Origin: Parasegetibacter sp. NRK P23
GTDB lineage: Bacteria; Bacteroidota; Bacteroidia; Chitinophagales; Chitinophagaceae
Direction of reading: 5' to 3'
NCBI RefSeq assembly: GCF_023721715.1
Contig: NZ_JAMDLG010000001.1
Span: forward strand, 1,527,784-1,591,783
Length of the DNA: 64,000 nucleotides
Shown here: positions 53,868 through 62,891 of the stretch, piece by piece
Numbering within the stretch: position 1 is the first letter of the stretch
Layout: each line of letters starts with the position of its first letter
Notes under the pieces: model-generated
The model's database searches: none
What the model was told of the DNA's origin: nothing
The model's input: the letters and a program-made list of their open reading frames with translations, nothing else
Translations under genes and position numbers: made by a program

Positions 53868-56279
53868 ATGCGTATACTTAGTTTTCTACTCTCCGTTTTA
53901 TTAGCTTTTGCTGGCTTTTCGCAAACGAATCCGCGGGAGCGCAGGCTTTTGGATGATGGGTGGAAATTCCATTTTGGGCATGCGGGTGATCCTTCGAAAG
54001 ACTTTAATTATGGCATAGCCAACCTTTTTGCCAAAACAGGCAGGGCGGATAAAACGCCGATAGAGGCTAAGTTCAATGACAGGGAATGGAAAAATGTAAA
54101 TCTTCCCCATGATTGGGCCGTAGCGCTTCCTTTCGTTAACGTAAAAAACAATGATGTACTGGCGCATGGTTACAAACCTGTTGGCGGGTTGTTTCCCGAA
54201 ACCAGTATTGGTTGGTACAGGAAGAAGTTTACTGTTGCAAGAGCGGATTCCAGCAACAGGTTTTCCATTCAGTTTGATGGTATTTTCCGGGATGCGAAAA
54301 TATGGCTGAACGGATTTTACGTAGGAAACAATGAAAGCGGATATGTGGGTGAAACTTTTGACGTAACGGATTACCTGCACTACGACCGCGAAAACCTGCT
54401 CGTGTTGCGCGTGGATGCCACACAATATGAAGGATGGTTTTATGAAGGCGCGGGTATTTACCGGCATGTATGGCTGAACAAATACCACAATACGCATATC
54501 CGTGAAAATGGCGTTTTCGTTCATGCAAAGCACGAAGGAAGCAATGCGCTTGTAACAGTGGAAACTGAACTGGTGAATAAAGCATTGACACCTGCAGATG
54601 TTTCAGTGCAGGTATACATCACGGACCGGAACGGCAGGGAAATGGCACGTTCCGCAGCTTTTCCGGTTGCCCTCGGAATACTTGGGACAGAAAAAGTTGA
54701 ACAGAACATTCCGGTGAATACCCCCCGGTTATGGTCAATCGAAGATCCATATTTGTACCGTGCAATAGCCGTTGTGAAGCAGGAAGGAAAAGTGATCGAT
54801 TCCATCAAACAAAGATTCGGTATCCGGACGGTCACCATTGACGCGAACAAAGGATTATTCCTGAACGGAAAGCAGGTGAAACTGAAGGGGACCAATAACC
54901 ACCATGACCATGCCGGCATTGGGACAGCGCTTCCTGATGCCATGCACTACTACAGGATAAGGCGGTTAAAGGAAATGGGCTCCAATGCCTACCGTACTAG
55001 TCACAACGCGCCGAATCCTGAACTGCTGGATGCCTGCGACAGCCTGGGGATGCTGGTGATGGATGAACACCGTTTACTGAACAGCAGTCCGGAGTACACC
55101 AGCCAGTTGGAACGTTTGATCCGCCGCGACAGGAACCATCCCTCTGTTTTTATGTGGTCCATCGGAAATGAAGAAGGATATGTTCAAACCAATAGCTTCG
55201 GCAGAAGGATCGGACAATCGTTGCTGATGCTCCAACAAAAACTTGATCCCACACGCACCAGTACTTACGCGGCTGACCTTGCGAACTTCCGGCGGGGAAT
55301 CAATGAGATAATTCCTGTTCGCGGGTTTAATTACAGGGATTCTGCTGTAGCGGCTTACCACAGAGATAATCCCGGCCAGCCAATTGTAGGAACGGAAATG
55401 GGGAGCACCGTTACCACACGTGGTATTTACAAGGTGGATACGGTGAATGCTTATGTGCCGGACCAGGACATCACTTCTCCCTGGTGGGCAAGTACAGCTG
55501 AAGAATGGTGGACGCTCGCCGCCGTGAATGATTACTGGATGGGGGGATTCATCTGGACAGGATTCGATTACCGGGGAGAACCCACGCCTTACGAATGGCC
55601 CAATATCAATTCCCATTTCGGCGTGATGGATGTGTGCGGCTTTCCTAAAAACATCTACTATTACTACAAATCCTGGTGGAGTGATGAAGATGTGGTACAC
55701 ATTTCCCCACACTGGAACTGGAAGGGAAGAGAAGGGGAGCCAATAGAAGTCTGGGTAAACTCAAATGCGGAACAGGTGGAACTTTTCCTGAACGGGAAAA
55801 GCTTTGGAAAAAAAGATATGCCCCGGAACCGGCATTTGAAATGGATGGTTCCCTACAAAGCTGGAAAGCTGGAAGCGATAGGATGGAGGAAGGGAAAAAA
55901 AAATAAGGCAGTGGTGGAAACAACCAGTGCGCCCGATAAACTCGTCCTTCAGTCGGAATTCACTATGTTAGATCAGGGCGAAAATAACACTGCTGTCGTT
56001 AATATTCATGTGATAGATGCAAAAGGAAGAACCGTGCCGGATGTGAATGAACTCGTCACTTTCACATTATCCGGCCCTGGTAAAATCATTGGAGTGGGCA
56101 ATGGAGATCCAAGTAGTCATGAGCCGGACCAATATAGTGAAGGAGAAGTTTGGAAACGGAAGTTGTTCAATGGGAAATGTCAGGTGATTGTGCAGGTGGA
56201 AAAAGGAGTTGGAAAAATAACACTTGAGGCGAAATCGGCTGGTATAAAAGCAGGGATGATAAGTTTTGAGGTGAAGTGA
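53868..56279 (+). CDS. Secreted GH2 glycosidase with DUF4982, beta-galactosidase type
   Basis: An 803-residue glycoside hydrolase family 2 enzyme. The signal peptide ends near GFSQ. The sugar-binding domain (RRLLDDGWKFHFG..., NLPHDWAV), the Ig-like domain and the barrel follow. Acid/base Glu lies in MWSIGNEEGYVQ (about residue 433) and the nucleophile in IVGTEMGST (about 510). DUF4982 (NWKGREGEPIEVWVNSN) and a last beta-sandwich complete it. Beta-galactosidase is the common activity of this layout. After the TGA stop the same frame continues for 45 codons with a hydrophobic helix and a basic tail. Confidence 0.9.
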   Translation: MRILSFLLSVLLAFAGFSQTNPRERRLLDDGWKFHFGHAGDPSKDFNYGIANLFAKTGRADKTPIEAKFNDREWKNVNLPHDWAVALPFVNVKNNDVLAHGYKPVGGLFPETSIGWYRKKFTVARADSSNRFSIQFDGIFRDAKIWLNGFYVGNNESGYVGETFDVTDYLHYDRENLLVLRVDATQYEGWFYEGAGIYRHVWLNKYHNTHIRENGVFVHAKHEGSNALVTVETELVNKALTPADVSVQVYITDRNGREMARSAAFPVALGILGTEKVEQNIPVNTPRLWSIEDPYLYRAIAVVKQEGKVIDSIKQRFGIRTVTIDANKGLFLNGKQVKLKGTNNHHDHAGIGTALPDAMHYYRIRRLKEMGSNAYRTSHNAPNPELLDACDSLGMLVMDEHRLLNSSPEYTSQLERLIRRDRNHPSVFMWSIGNEEGYVQTNSFGRRIGQSLLMLQQKLDPTRTSTYAADLANFRRGINEIIPVRGFNYRDSAVAAYHRDNPGQPIVGTEMGSTVTTRGIYKVDTVNAYVPDQDITSPWWASTAEEWWTLAAVNDYWMGGFIWTGFDYRGEPTPYEWPNINSHFGVMDVCGFPKNIYYYYKSWWSDEDVVHISPHWNWKGREGEPIEVWVNSNAEQVELFLNGKSFGKKDMPRNRHLKWMVPYKAGKLEAIGWRKGKKNKAVVETTSAPDKLVLQSEFTMLDQGENNTAVVNIHVIDAKGRTVPDVNELVTFTLSGPGKIIGVGNGDPSSHEPDQYSEGEVWKRKLFNGKCQVIVQVEKGVGKITLEAKSAGIKAGMISFEVK

Positions 56280-56397
56280 TCATGGAATGCTTACCTGGTT
56301 TGGGCAGGAGCAATAGCAGTAATTTTGTGTGCTGCCATGCTGCGGCAAAGGAGTAAGTCAATAAAAGAAAAAATAATTCAAGGAAAGGAACAATCAG

Positions 56398-58401
56398 ATG
56401 AAAATGAATATTCGTAGCATACTTACCGGCATTGTATTTTTCATGTGTTCCGGTTACACTATTGCGCAGAAAGTATTTAACGTAGAGCAACCTGACTTTG
56501 CCAAAAGTCCTTTCACTGGCATGATGCGCCAGCACTGGCTTAATGCGGCGCATTACCTGCTGGATGGCGCGTTCACGCATGTAAGCGCCATCAACGATCC
56601 CATGGTGTTTCCCAAACAACCAGGGGTGAGTTATCCGCGCAATGGTGTGCATACGCCTACTGAAATGCTGGAGGGCCTTTGCCGCACCTTATTCGTGGCT
56701 GTGCCATTGCTGAAGGAAGATTCTAACCTTACCATTAAAAATATCCGCGTAGCAGATTACTACAGGTTACACATCGGGAAACTGCTGGATTCCAACAGCA
56801 TTACTTTTATCAAACCCCGCGCAAAAAACGGCGGCCCTTCGCAAACACTGGTGGAGTTCGGCGCGTTAGCGGTGTCTTTGTTCGCTATTCCTGAATTACT
56901 TTGGCAACCACTTACCAAAGCACAACAGGATGCCCTCGCGAAAGTGATGATCAGTTATGGCGATGGTCCAACCGTTCCTTCCAACTGGAAGTTCTTCAAC
57001 ATCTTCGTCTTGAGTTTTTTCAAGGATAAAGGTTATTCCGTAAACGAAAAATTACTCACGGAGTACCTCGATAAAACATTGGAGCATTACCGTGGCAATG
57101 GTTGGTACAATGATAATCCCGCTTATGATTATTACAGCATGTGGGCCTTTCAGATGTACGCGCCTTTGTGGTCGGAATTCTTTGGTAAAAAATATTACCC
57201 GGCATACGCCGAGCGATTCGCTGCTAATTTCAGTGAAGTGAAAAACAACTACCCCTACCTGTTCAGCAGGAACGGGGAAATGATCATGTGGGGCAGAAGT
57301 ATGGCGTATCGGTTTGGGGCCATTGTGCCCTTCCCACTGATGGGCATGAAGGATGATCCGGGTGTGAATTATGGCTGGATGCGCAGAATTGCTTCCGGGA
57401 CGTTGCTGCAGTTCCTTCAAAACCCATCTTTCCTGGAAGATCAGGTGCCCACACTTGGCTTCTACGGTGCCTTTGAGCCAACGGTACAATCTTACAGTTG
57501 CAGGGGAAGTGTTTACTGGATGGGAAAGGCTTTCCTGGGATTACTCATCCCGAAGAACAGCAGGTTCTGGACCGAAACGGAAAACGAAGGTGCCTGGGCT
57601 GGGGAAATGAAGAAAGGGCAGGTGTACAATAAGTTCCAGGACAGTTCTAAAATACTGATTACCGATTATCTCAACATTGGGGCCTCGGAAATCAGGGCCT
57701 GGTGTCATGTGGAATATGAGAAGTCCTGGGAGAAGTTCCGCGCCAGCGAGAATTACAACCGGCTTTCTTACAACAGCGCGTTCCCCTGGCAGGCCGATAG
57801 CGTAAGCGGTGTGGTGGCCATGAACTATATTTTCAGGAACGCCAAAGCGGAATGGGAACCTTTACGGCTGTTCACTTTTAAAAAATTTGAAGACGGCGTT
57901 TATTACCGAGATGTAGTATTGGAAACGAACCGCGAGGTTCAACTGAACCTGGCTGAAATGCCGTTGCCCAATGGTATATTACGCGTGGACAGGTATGCGA
58001 GTTCGGTCCCTGCTGAAATGAGGCTGGGGCACTATGCGCTGCCCAAACTTAAAGGAGAGATCAAAGAAAAAAAGAAAAACGTAAATGGTTATACCGTGCA
58101 CATTATCGACAATGGCGTGTACCAGCTGGCTATGATAACGCTTTCAGGCTGGCAGCAAATGCAAACCATCGCCACCACTGGCGTACACCCGGTAAGCAAG
58201 GAAAGTAAGGTGATCAACGCACATACAACTACGGACAATGCTTCCCTCAACCAGTTGTACGTGACATTAATGCTCTGGAAAAAATCAGGAGAAAAATGGC
58301 GGAAGAACGAACTGCTCCCGGTAGAAGTAACGGCAAGAGAGCATGGCGCAGCCGCTGAATTACGTTTCTTTGATGGTGTGGTGCGGAAGATCCGGTTCTA
58401 A
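56398..58401 (+). CDS. DUF2264 protein, putative glycoside hydrolase
   Basis: A 667-residue exported protein with a signal peptide ending near TIAQ. The DUF2264 core is an alpha/alpha-barrel (about 30-400): SYPRNGVHTPTEMLEGLCRTLF, LVEFGALAVSLFAIPELLW, GWYNDNPAYDYYSMWAFQMY and GEMIMWGRSMAYRFGA. A beta-rich C-terminal part follows. Some members of this family have been reassigned to glucuronidase-like glycoside hydrolases (GH154), which I recall but cannot confirm here. It follows the GH2 gene by 118 nt and probably acts on the same glycan. Confidence 0.85.
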   Translation: MKMNIRSILTGIVFFMCSGYTIAQKVFNVEQPDFAKSPFTGMMRQHWLNAAHYLLDGAFTHVSAINDPMVFPKQPGVSYPRNGVHTPTEMLEGLCRTLFVAVPLLKEDSNLTIKNIRVADYYRLHIGKLLDSNSITFIKPRAKNGGPSQTLVEFGALAVSLFAIPELLWQPLTKAQQDALAKVMISYGDGPTVPSNWKFFNIFVLSFFKDKGYSVNEKLLTEYLDKTLEHYRGNGWYNDNPAYDYYSMWAFQMYAPLWSEFFGKKYYPAYAERFAANFSEVKNNYPYLFSRNGEMIMWGRSMAYRFGAIVPFPLMGMKDDPGVNYGWMRRIASGTLLQFLQNPSFLEDQVPTLGFYGAFEPTVQSYSCRGSVYWMGKAFLGLLIPKNSRFWTETENEGAWAGEMKKGQVYNKFQDSSKILITDYLNIGASEIRAWCHVEYEKSWEKFRASENYNRLSYNSAFPWQADSVSGVVAMNYIFRNAKAEWEPLRLFTFKKFEDGVYYRDVVLETNREVQLNLAEMPLPNGILRVDRYASSVPAEMRLGHYALPKLKGEIKEKKKNVNGYTVHIIDNGVYQLAMITLSGWQQMQTIATTGVHPVSKESKVINAHTTTDNASLNQLYVTLMLWKKSGEKWRKNELLPVEVTAREHGAAAELRFFDGVVRKIRF

Positions 58402-59259
58402 ACGGATACCCGCTTTTGGAGATAGGTTGGGCACAGTTGCCTTATCTCCTTTTTCAGAAAATAACGCCAAAGGAACCTGATACCTGCATGTGCCATGTTA
58501 CCAATTAAAGCAATCCAACTGTTCTGGAACAATGGTGGTTCCAATGACGGTGGTTTACCCGCTGGCAAAGGATGTAATCTTTGCGCACCTTTAGTTATAG
58601 ACCAGAAATATAGCCTTTTCACTGGAGAAAAGTTCCTGGTTCACCCGGTTGAACCTCTAATAAATGGGAAAATGCAACCACTTCTGCCCCACATCCCGGT
58701 ATCGGGCTACTGAGTATTAGGAGAGGGCGGCTGGTATAAATGGAGAATCGGCTATCAAAACTACATCAGATAAAGGACGGTAAGTCTTTGTTTTGCAGTC
58801 ACCTGATTTGGTGATTGTAGCTTATCGTATATTTTACAAACTTTGCAATTTGCCAATCATGGTCACCATTTGCGGCCACAACAGCGAAGCAGCACCATCT
58901 TGCTTTCCGCCATGCCTGAACTTAAAGTGGAGGATTCGCCCTATCGCTTCTAAGAGGTGTGAGACATGAATCCTGATGAGCAGCTAAATCGGCATTTCCT
59001 CATCCATATCCTGATGCAAACCAAACTCCGTATCCGGGCAATAGATATACACCGTTTGGTGATTGTGTGCCCTTCCGTTATGGTTGAAATTTGTGGCCTC
59101 TAATCAAATTATTTAGCCATGCAAAACAACTTTATGCTGCTCCTGTTCGGGGGCAGTTCAAACAAATGGATACTGGAGGTATTCCGAAGCCAATTTCCTG
59201 TGCCCGATTTTAATGGGCTTTACGACGAAACGATTTTATAAAACAAACAACCAGCAGTC
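58402..59259. other. 858-bp region without a convincing gene
   Basis: Short frames occur on both strands: 58398-58622 (-), 58495-58713 (+) and a 40-residue frame 59119-59241 (+) beginning MQNNFMLLLFGGSSNKW. None has recognisable family features, and codon use looks unlike the neighbouring genes. It may be decayed coding sequence or a long regulatory gap. Confidence 0.4.
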
Positions 59260-60969
59260 ATGAAAACATTTATTGTCTTATTAACGGCCGTCGCGGCTTT
59301 CATCTTTGCCAGGGTGAAAGAACACGATGGTATTCCCGAAGCGGAATACAACCGAAACCGCACGTACATTTATTGTGCACCATCTTTTGATCCGGCGGCA
59401 TTACTCAAAGGAAAAGCGCCCTTGCTGAAGGGATTGGGGGACCTCAAATACAGGATTTCCACTAAAAACAAAATGGCGCAGAAGTACTTCAACCAGGGAT
59501 TGGCGCTCACTTACGGGTTCAACCACGGTGAAGCGGCCCGTTCGTTTCAAACCGCACTTTCATATGATTCCACCTGTGCTATGGCTTATTGGGGGCTGGC
59601 GCTGGTGTTGGGCCCGAATTACAATGCGCCTTTAAACCCAAGCAGTCTGGACGAGATCAATGCCGCCATTGCCAATGCGTTGAAATATGTGGAAAACACA
59701 AGCGGGCAGGAGCAGGCACTCATCAATGCCATGCGCGCCAGGTTTCCTTTGAAAGAAGAGAAAGATATGGCGCCATACTATGAAGCATATGCGCAAAAAA
59801 TGCGGGAGGCGCATCAGCGTTTTCCCAACGATATCACCATCGGCACCTTACTGGCCGACGCGCTCATGAACCTGCATCCCTGGAACCTGTGGCTGAAAGA
59901 TGGTACCCCCCAGCCCTGGACGCCTGAAATAGTAACCCTGCTGGAGAAAATGCTCCGGAACAACCCGGAACATCCGGGTGCCATTCATTATTATATCCAC
60001 GCCACCGAAGCCTCCAAAGAAGCTGGAAAGGCCACCCCTTACGCCGATAAACTGGAAAATACCATGCCCTCGGCGGCGCACCTCGTCCACATGCCCTCCC
60101 ACACCTATATCAGAATGGGCGAATACCACAAAGGGGTAATGGTGAATGAACGCGCTGTATTGGCCGACAGTTCCTATATCGCGCAGTGTAAAGTGCAGGG
60201 CATGGTACCGCTGGTGTATTACCCGCACAATATTCATTTCCTGGCCGCCTGCGCTTTTTTTGAAGGCAGCAGCAAAAAGGCCCTTGACGCGGCATGGATG
60301 ATCTCCCGCAAAGCAGACAAAAAATTCCTCGCGGAGTTTACAGGCGTGCAACATTTTTACATCATTCCTTATTATGTGCTCGTGCACCTGGGCAAATGGG
60401 AGGATATCCTGATACTAGATCAGCCGGGTAAAAGTCTGCTTTACCCCCGCGCTATCTGGCATTATGCACGGGGTATGGCCTATGCCGCTAAAGGAGAAAC
60501 AGGTAAAGCCGGGACTGAGTTGAACGCGCTGAAAGCACTTGTAAAAGATCCCGCCATGGAAAAACTTTCCATCTGGGACATGAACAGCGCACAACACCTG
60601 GCGCAGATCGCGGAATATACACTGGAAGCTGAATTGCTCGCGCGAGAAAATCAGTTTGATCCCGCGTTTGAGTTGCTGAAAAAAGCCGTTGTAATAGAAG
60701 ATAACCTGAATTATACCGAGCCGCCCGATTGGTTCTTCTCCGTGCGCCATTCATTGGGACACTGGCTGGTGAAGGCAGGACGCTTTGAGGTGGCAGAGAA
60801 AGTATATCTTGAAGATCTGGCTACGTTTCCGGAGAATGGCTGGGCGTTGAAAGGGTTGTACAATAGCCTGAAGGGGCAGGGGAAGAATGAGGCGGCAGAG
60901 GCTGTGGATAAGCGTTTCAGGAAGGCATGGCAGTGGGCGGATATGGAGATTGTTTCTTCGAGGAAGTAG
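59260..60969 (+). CDS. Tetratricopeptide-repeat protein
   Basis: A 569-residue exported protein: a short N-terminal hydrophobic signal (FIVLLTAVAAFIFA), then TPR-like helical hairpins. KYFNQGLALTYGFNHGEAARSFQTALSYD (about 75-103) is a clear TPR pair, and others end near NGWALKGLYNSLKGQGK. The pattern YYIHATE and HLVHMPSHTYIRMGEYHKG in the centre is conserved in a family of TPR proteins of unknown function. No operon partner. A family-1 repeat follows within about 10 bases of the stop. Confidence 0.82.
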   Translation: MKTFIVLLTAVAAFIFARVKEHDGIPEAEYNRNRTYIYCAPSFDPAALLKGKAPLLKGLGDLKYRISTKNKMAQKYFNQGLALTYGFNHGEAARSFQTALSYDSTCAMAYWGLALVLGPNYNAPLNPSSLDEINAAIANALKYVENTSGQEQALINAMRARFPLKEEKDMAPYYEAYAQKMREAHQRFPNDITIGTLLADALMNLHPWNLWLKDGTPQPWTPEIVTLLEKMLRNNPEHPGAIHYYIHATEASKEAGKATPYADKLENTMPSAAHLVHMPSHTYIRMGEYHKGVMVNERAVLADSSYIAQCKVQGMVPLVYYPHNIHFLAACAFFEGSSKKALDAAWMISRKADKKFLAEFTGVQHFYIIPYYVLVHLGKWEDILILDQPGKSLLYPRAIWHYARGMAYAAKGETGKAGTELNALKALVKDPAMEKLSIWDMNSAQHLAQIAEYTLEAELLARENQFDPAFELLKKAVVIEDNLNYTEPPDWFFSVRHSLGHWLVKAGRFEVAEKVYLEDLATFPENGWALKGLYNSLKGQGKNEAAEAVDKRFRKAWQWADMEIVSSRK

Positions 60970-60977
60970 GGTTTTAA

Positions 60978-61158
60978 CGCGATTGTTTTCACGCAACTGC
61001 TTTGTGCTTTGCACTGCGCAGCGCACTGCTTCCTGCTTCATGCCTCGCAGTCTCGCAGGAGCAAGGATGCATTGCTTCGTGCCTCGCAACGTTGTTTGTG
61101 TTTGGAGTGGTTTATTTCGGAGAGATTTTATTTCTCGCAACGGCGCAACGGCGCGGAG
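60978..61158 (+). repeat. Dispersed intergenic repeat, family 1, full-length copy
   Basis: It runs TTTTCACGCAACTGCTT, GCGCACTGCTTC, CGCAGGAGCAAGGATGC, ACGTTGTTTGTGTTTGG and TTTATTTCTCGCAACGGCGC in the same order as the copy at 38.72 kb, behind the TPR gene stop codon. Confidence 0.78.
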
Positions 61159-61246
61159 CCTTGATTAGTTGGAAGCATGATTTTTTTAAAGAGGATAGTA
61201 TTACGTTCTTGTATATACGCGGAAAGCTGCATTTATGCACTAAATA

Positions 61247-61288
61247 AAATAATAAGGCGTGCCGGAATTTGGGCACGCCTTATTATTT
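61247..61288. terminator. Strong bidirectional terminator
   Basis: A perfect 17-bp stem (61247-61263 and 61272-61288) with an eight-base loop; A-rich and T-rich outer sequence. It separates the TPR gene from the convergent E2 gene. Confidence 0.88.
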
Positions 61289-61416
61289 TATTTAACAAGA
61301 TTGTTCTTCCTCCTATTTAAAACAACGGCTCAAAGATACCTTTCAGTATTTACCAATACAATCATTCAACACAAATCCCCCTACGCCCCAATAACTATTC
61401 GAATACGACAAACATT

Positions 61417-61451
61417 GCCCCTCTCTGCAGGAGAGGGGGCGGGGTGAGGCT
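61417..61451 (-). repeat. GC-rich palindromic repeat, family 2
   Basis: A CCCCTCTC/GAGAGGGG hairpin plus GCGGGGTGAGGC. In coding orientation AGCCTCACCCC starts immediately after the E2 stop codon. Confidence 0.78.
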
Positions 61452-62759
61452 TTACCACTCCTTCTCCGGATTAAAATTCTCCAACTCCTTCGTCACCGCG
61501 TTCAGGAACGTTGAACCCAATCCTCCATCTATAATGCGGTGGTCATAAGAAAGGGAGAGGTACATCATGTGGCGGATGGCGATGGAGTCGCCCTGTTCCG
61601 TTTCAATTACTACGGGACGTTTTTTGATGGCGCCCACGGCCAGGATGGCGACCTGCGGCTGGTTGATGATGGGGGTACCCATAATACTGCCGAAAGTGCC
61701 TACGTTGGTGAGGGTGAAAGTGCCACCTGCGGTATCGTCGGGTTTCAGTTTGTTGTTGCGGGCGGCATTGGCGAGTTGGTTCACCTGTTTGGTGAGACCC
61801 ACCAGGTTGAGCTGGTCCGCGCCTTTAATCACTGGCACGATGAGGTTGCCGTTGGGCAGGGCGGCGGCCATGCCTATGTTGATGTCTTTTTTTACGATGA
61901 TTTTATCGCCTTCTACGGAGCTGTTGAGCCAGGGGAACTTTTTGATGCAGCGCACCACGGCTTCCACGAACAATGGGGTGAACGTGATCTTTTCGCCTTC
62001 TCTCTTTTCAAAATCTTTCTTCACTCTTTCGCGCCAGAGCACCATATTCGTTACATCCGCTTCGGAGAAGCTGGTAACATGGGCGCTGGTTTGCGTGCTT
62101 TCGATCATGTGTTTGGAGATCATCTTGCGCATCCGGTCCATTTCAATGATCTCTACATTGCCGGAGTAAGATACGGGGGCGGATGTTTCAGGCGTGCGAC
62201 GGGGTTCTTCCTGTTTCACCATGATCTCCATGGACTTCGGTGCGGATACATTACCGGCTTTTTTATCGGCCACATATTGCAGAATGTCTTTTTTGGTGAC
62301 GCGGCCATCGTTGCCGGACCCGGGAATATTTTCCAGTTCGGAGAGGGAAACACCTTCGCTGCCGGCGATGTTCAGCACCAGTGGGGAGTAAAAACGCGCA
62401 CCGCCATTGGTAACAGGCCTTTCTTCCTGAACTACGGCAGTGTTTTCTGTGGCAGGAACCTCATTGGATTCGGGCGTTGGGGTGGGAGCAGGAGCGGCAG
62501 AAGCGGATGTTGCTTCCTGACCGGTACGGATCCTTGCGATCACGGTACCAACGGATACCACATCATTCACCTGGAAAAGTACTTCTTCCAGCGTACCTTC
62601 AGCGGTGGAGGGCACCTCGCTGTCCACTTTATCCGTGGCGATTTCCAGCAGGGTTTCGTCCATCTTTACATAATCTCCGGGGTTTTTGTGCCATTTCAGA
62701 ATAGTCGCTTCCATGATACTTTCACCCATCTTCGGCATTACAAGATCAACCATAGCCAT
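61452..62759 (-). CDS. Dihydrolipoamide acyltransferase (E2) of a 2-oxoacid dehydrogenase complex
   Basis: A 435-residue E2 subunit: a lipoyl domain (VMPKMGESIMEATILKW, lipoyl-Lys in EIATDKVDSEVPS near residue 43), a Pro/Ala/Glu-rich linker, and a peripheral-subunit-binding domain (FYSPLVLNIAGSEGVSL, GRVTKKDIL). The catalytic trimer-forming domain has SLSYDHRIIDGG with the catalytic His and Asp near the C-terminus. The pyruvate, 2-oxoglutarate and branched-chain complexes are all possible; the style is closest to branched-chain or pyruvate E2. No E1 or E3 gene is adjacent in the window. Confidence 0.9.
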   Translation of the reverse strand: MAMVDLVMPKMGESIMEATILKWHKNPGDYVKMDETLLEIATDKVDSEVPSTAEGTLEEVLFQVNDVVSVGTVIARIRTGQEATSASAAPAPTPTPESNEVPATENTAVVQEERPVTNGGARFYSPLVLNIAGSEGVSLSELENIPGSGNDGRVTKKDILQYVADKKAGNVSAPKSMEIMVKQEEPRRTPETSAPVSYSGNVEIIEMDRMRKMISKHMIESTQTSAHVTSFSEADVTNMVLWRERVKKDFEKREGEKITFTPLFVEAVVRCIKKFPWLNSSVEGDKIIVKKDINIGMAAALPNGNLIVPVIKGADQLNLVGLTKQVNQLANAARNNKLKPDDTAGGTFTLTNVGTFGSIMGTPIINQPQVAILAVGAIKKRPVVIETEQGDSIAIRHMMYLSLSYDHRIIDGGLGSTFLNAVTKELENFNPEKEW

Positions 62760-62891
62760 GTTACTGTCAGATTTTGTGTTTGTTTTAGTTTAGCGTACGA
62801 TCTGATGCAATAAAAGCACATGCAGCCGGGAAGCCGGTCGCACTTTTATGGCAAGCAATCGGGGCAAAGGTAACCAATTCGGGGAAACCGC

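Noticed and set aside
61539-62813. A 424-codon open frame on the plus strand across the E2 gene
   Set aside because: It is antisense to a clear lipoyl/catalytic-domain protein and its His/Gly/Phe-rich sequence is what reverse-complemented biased codons give.
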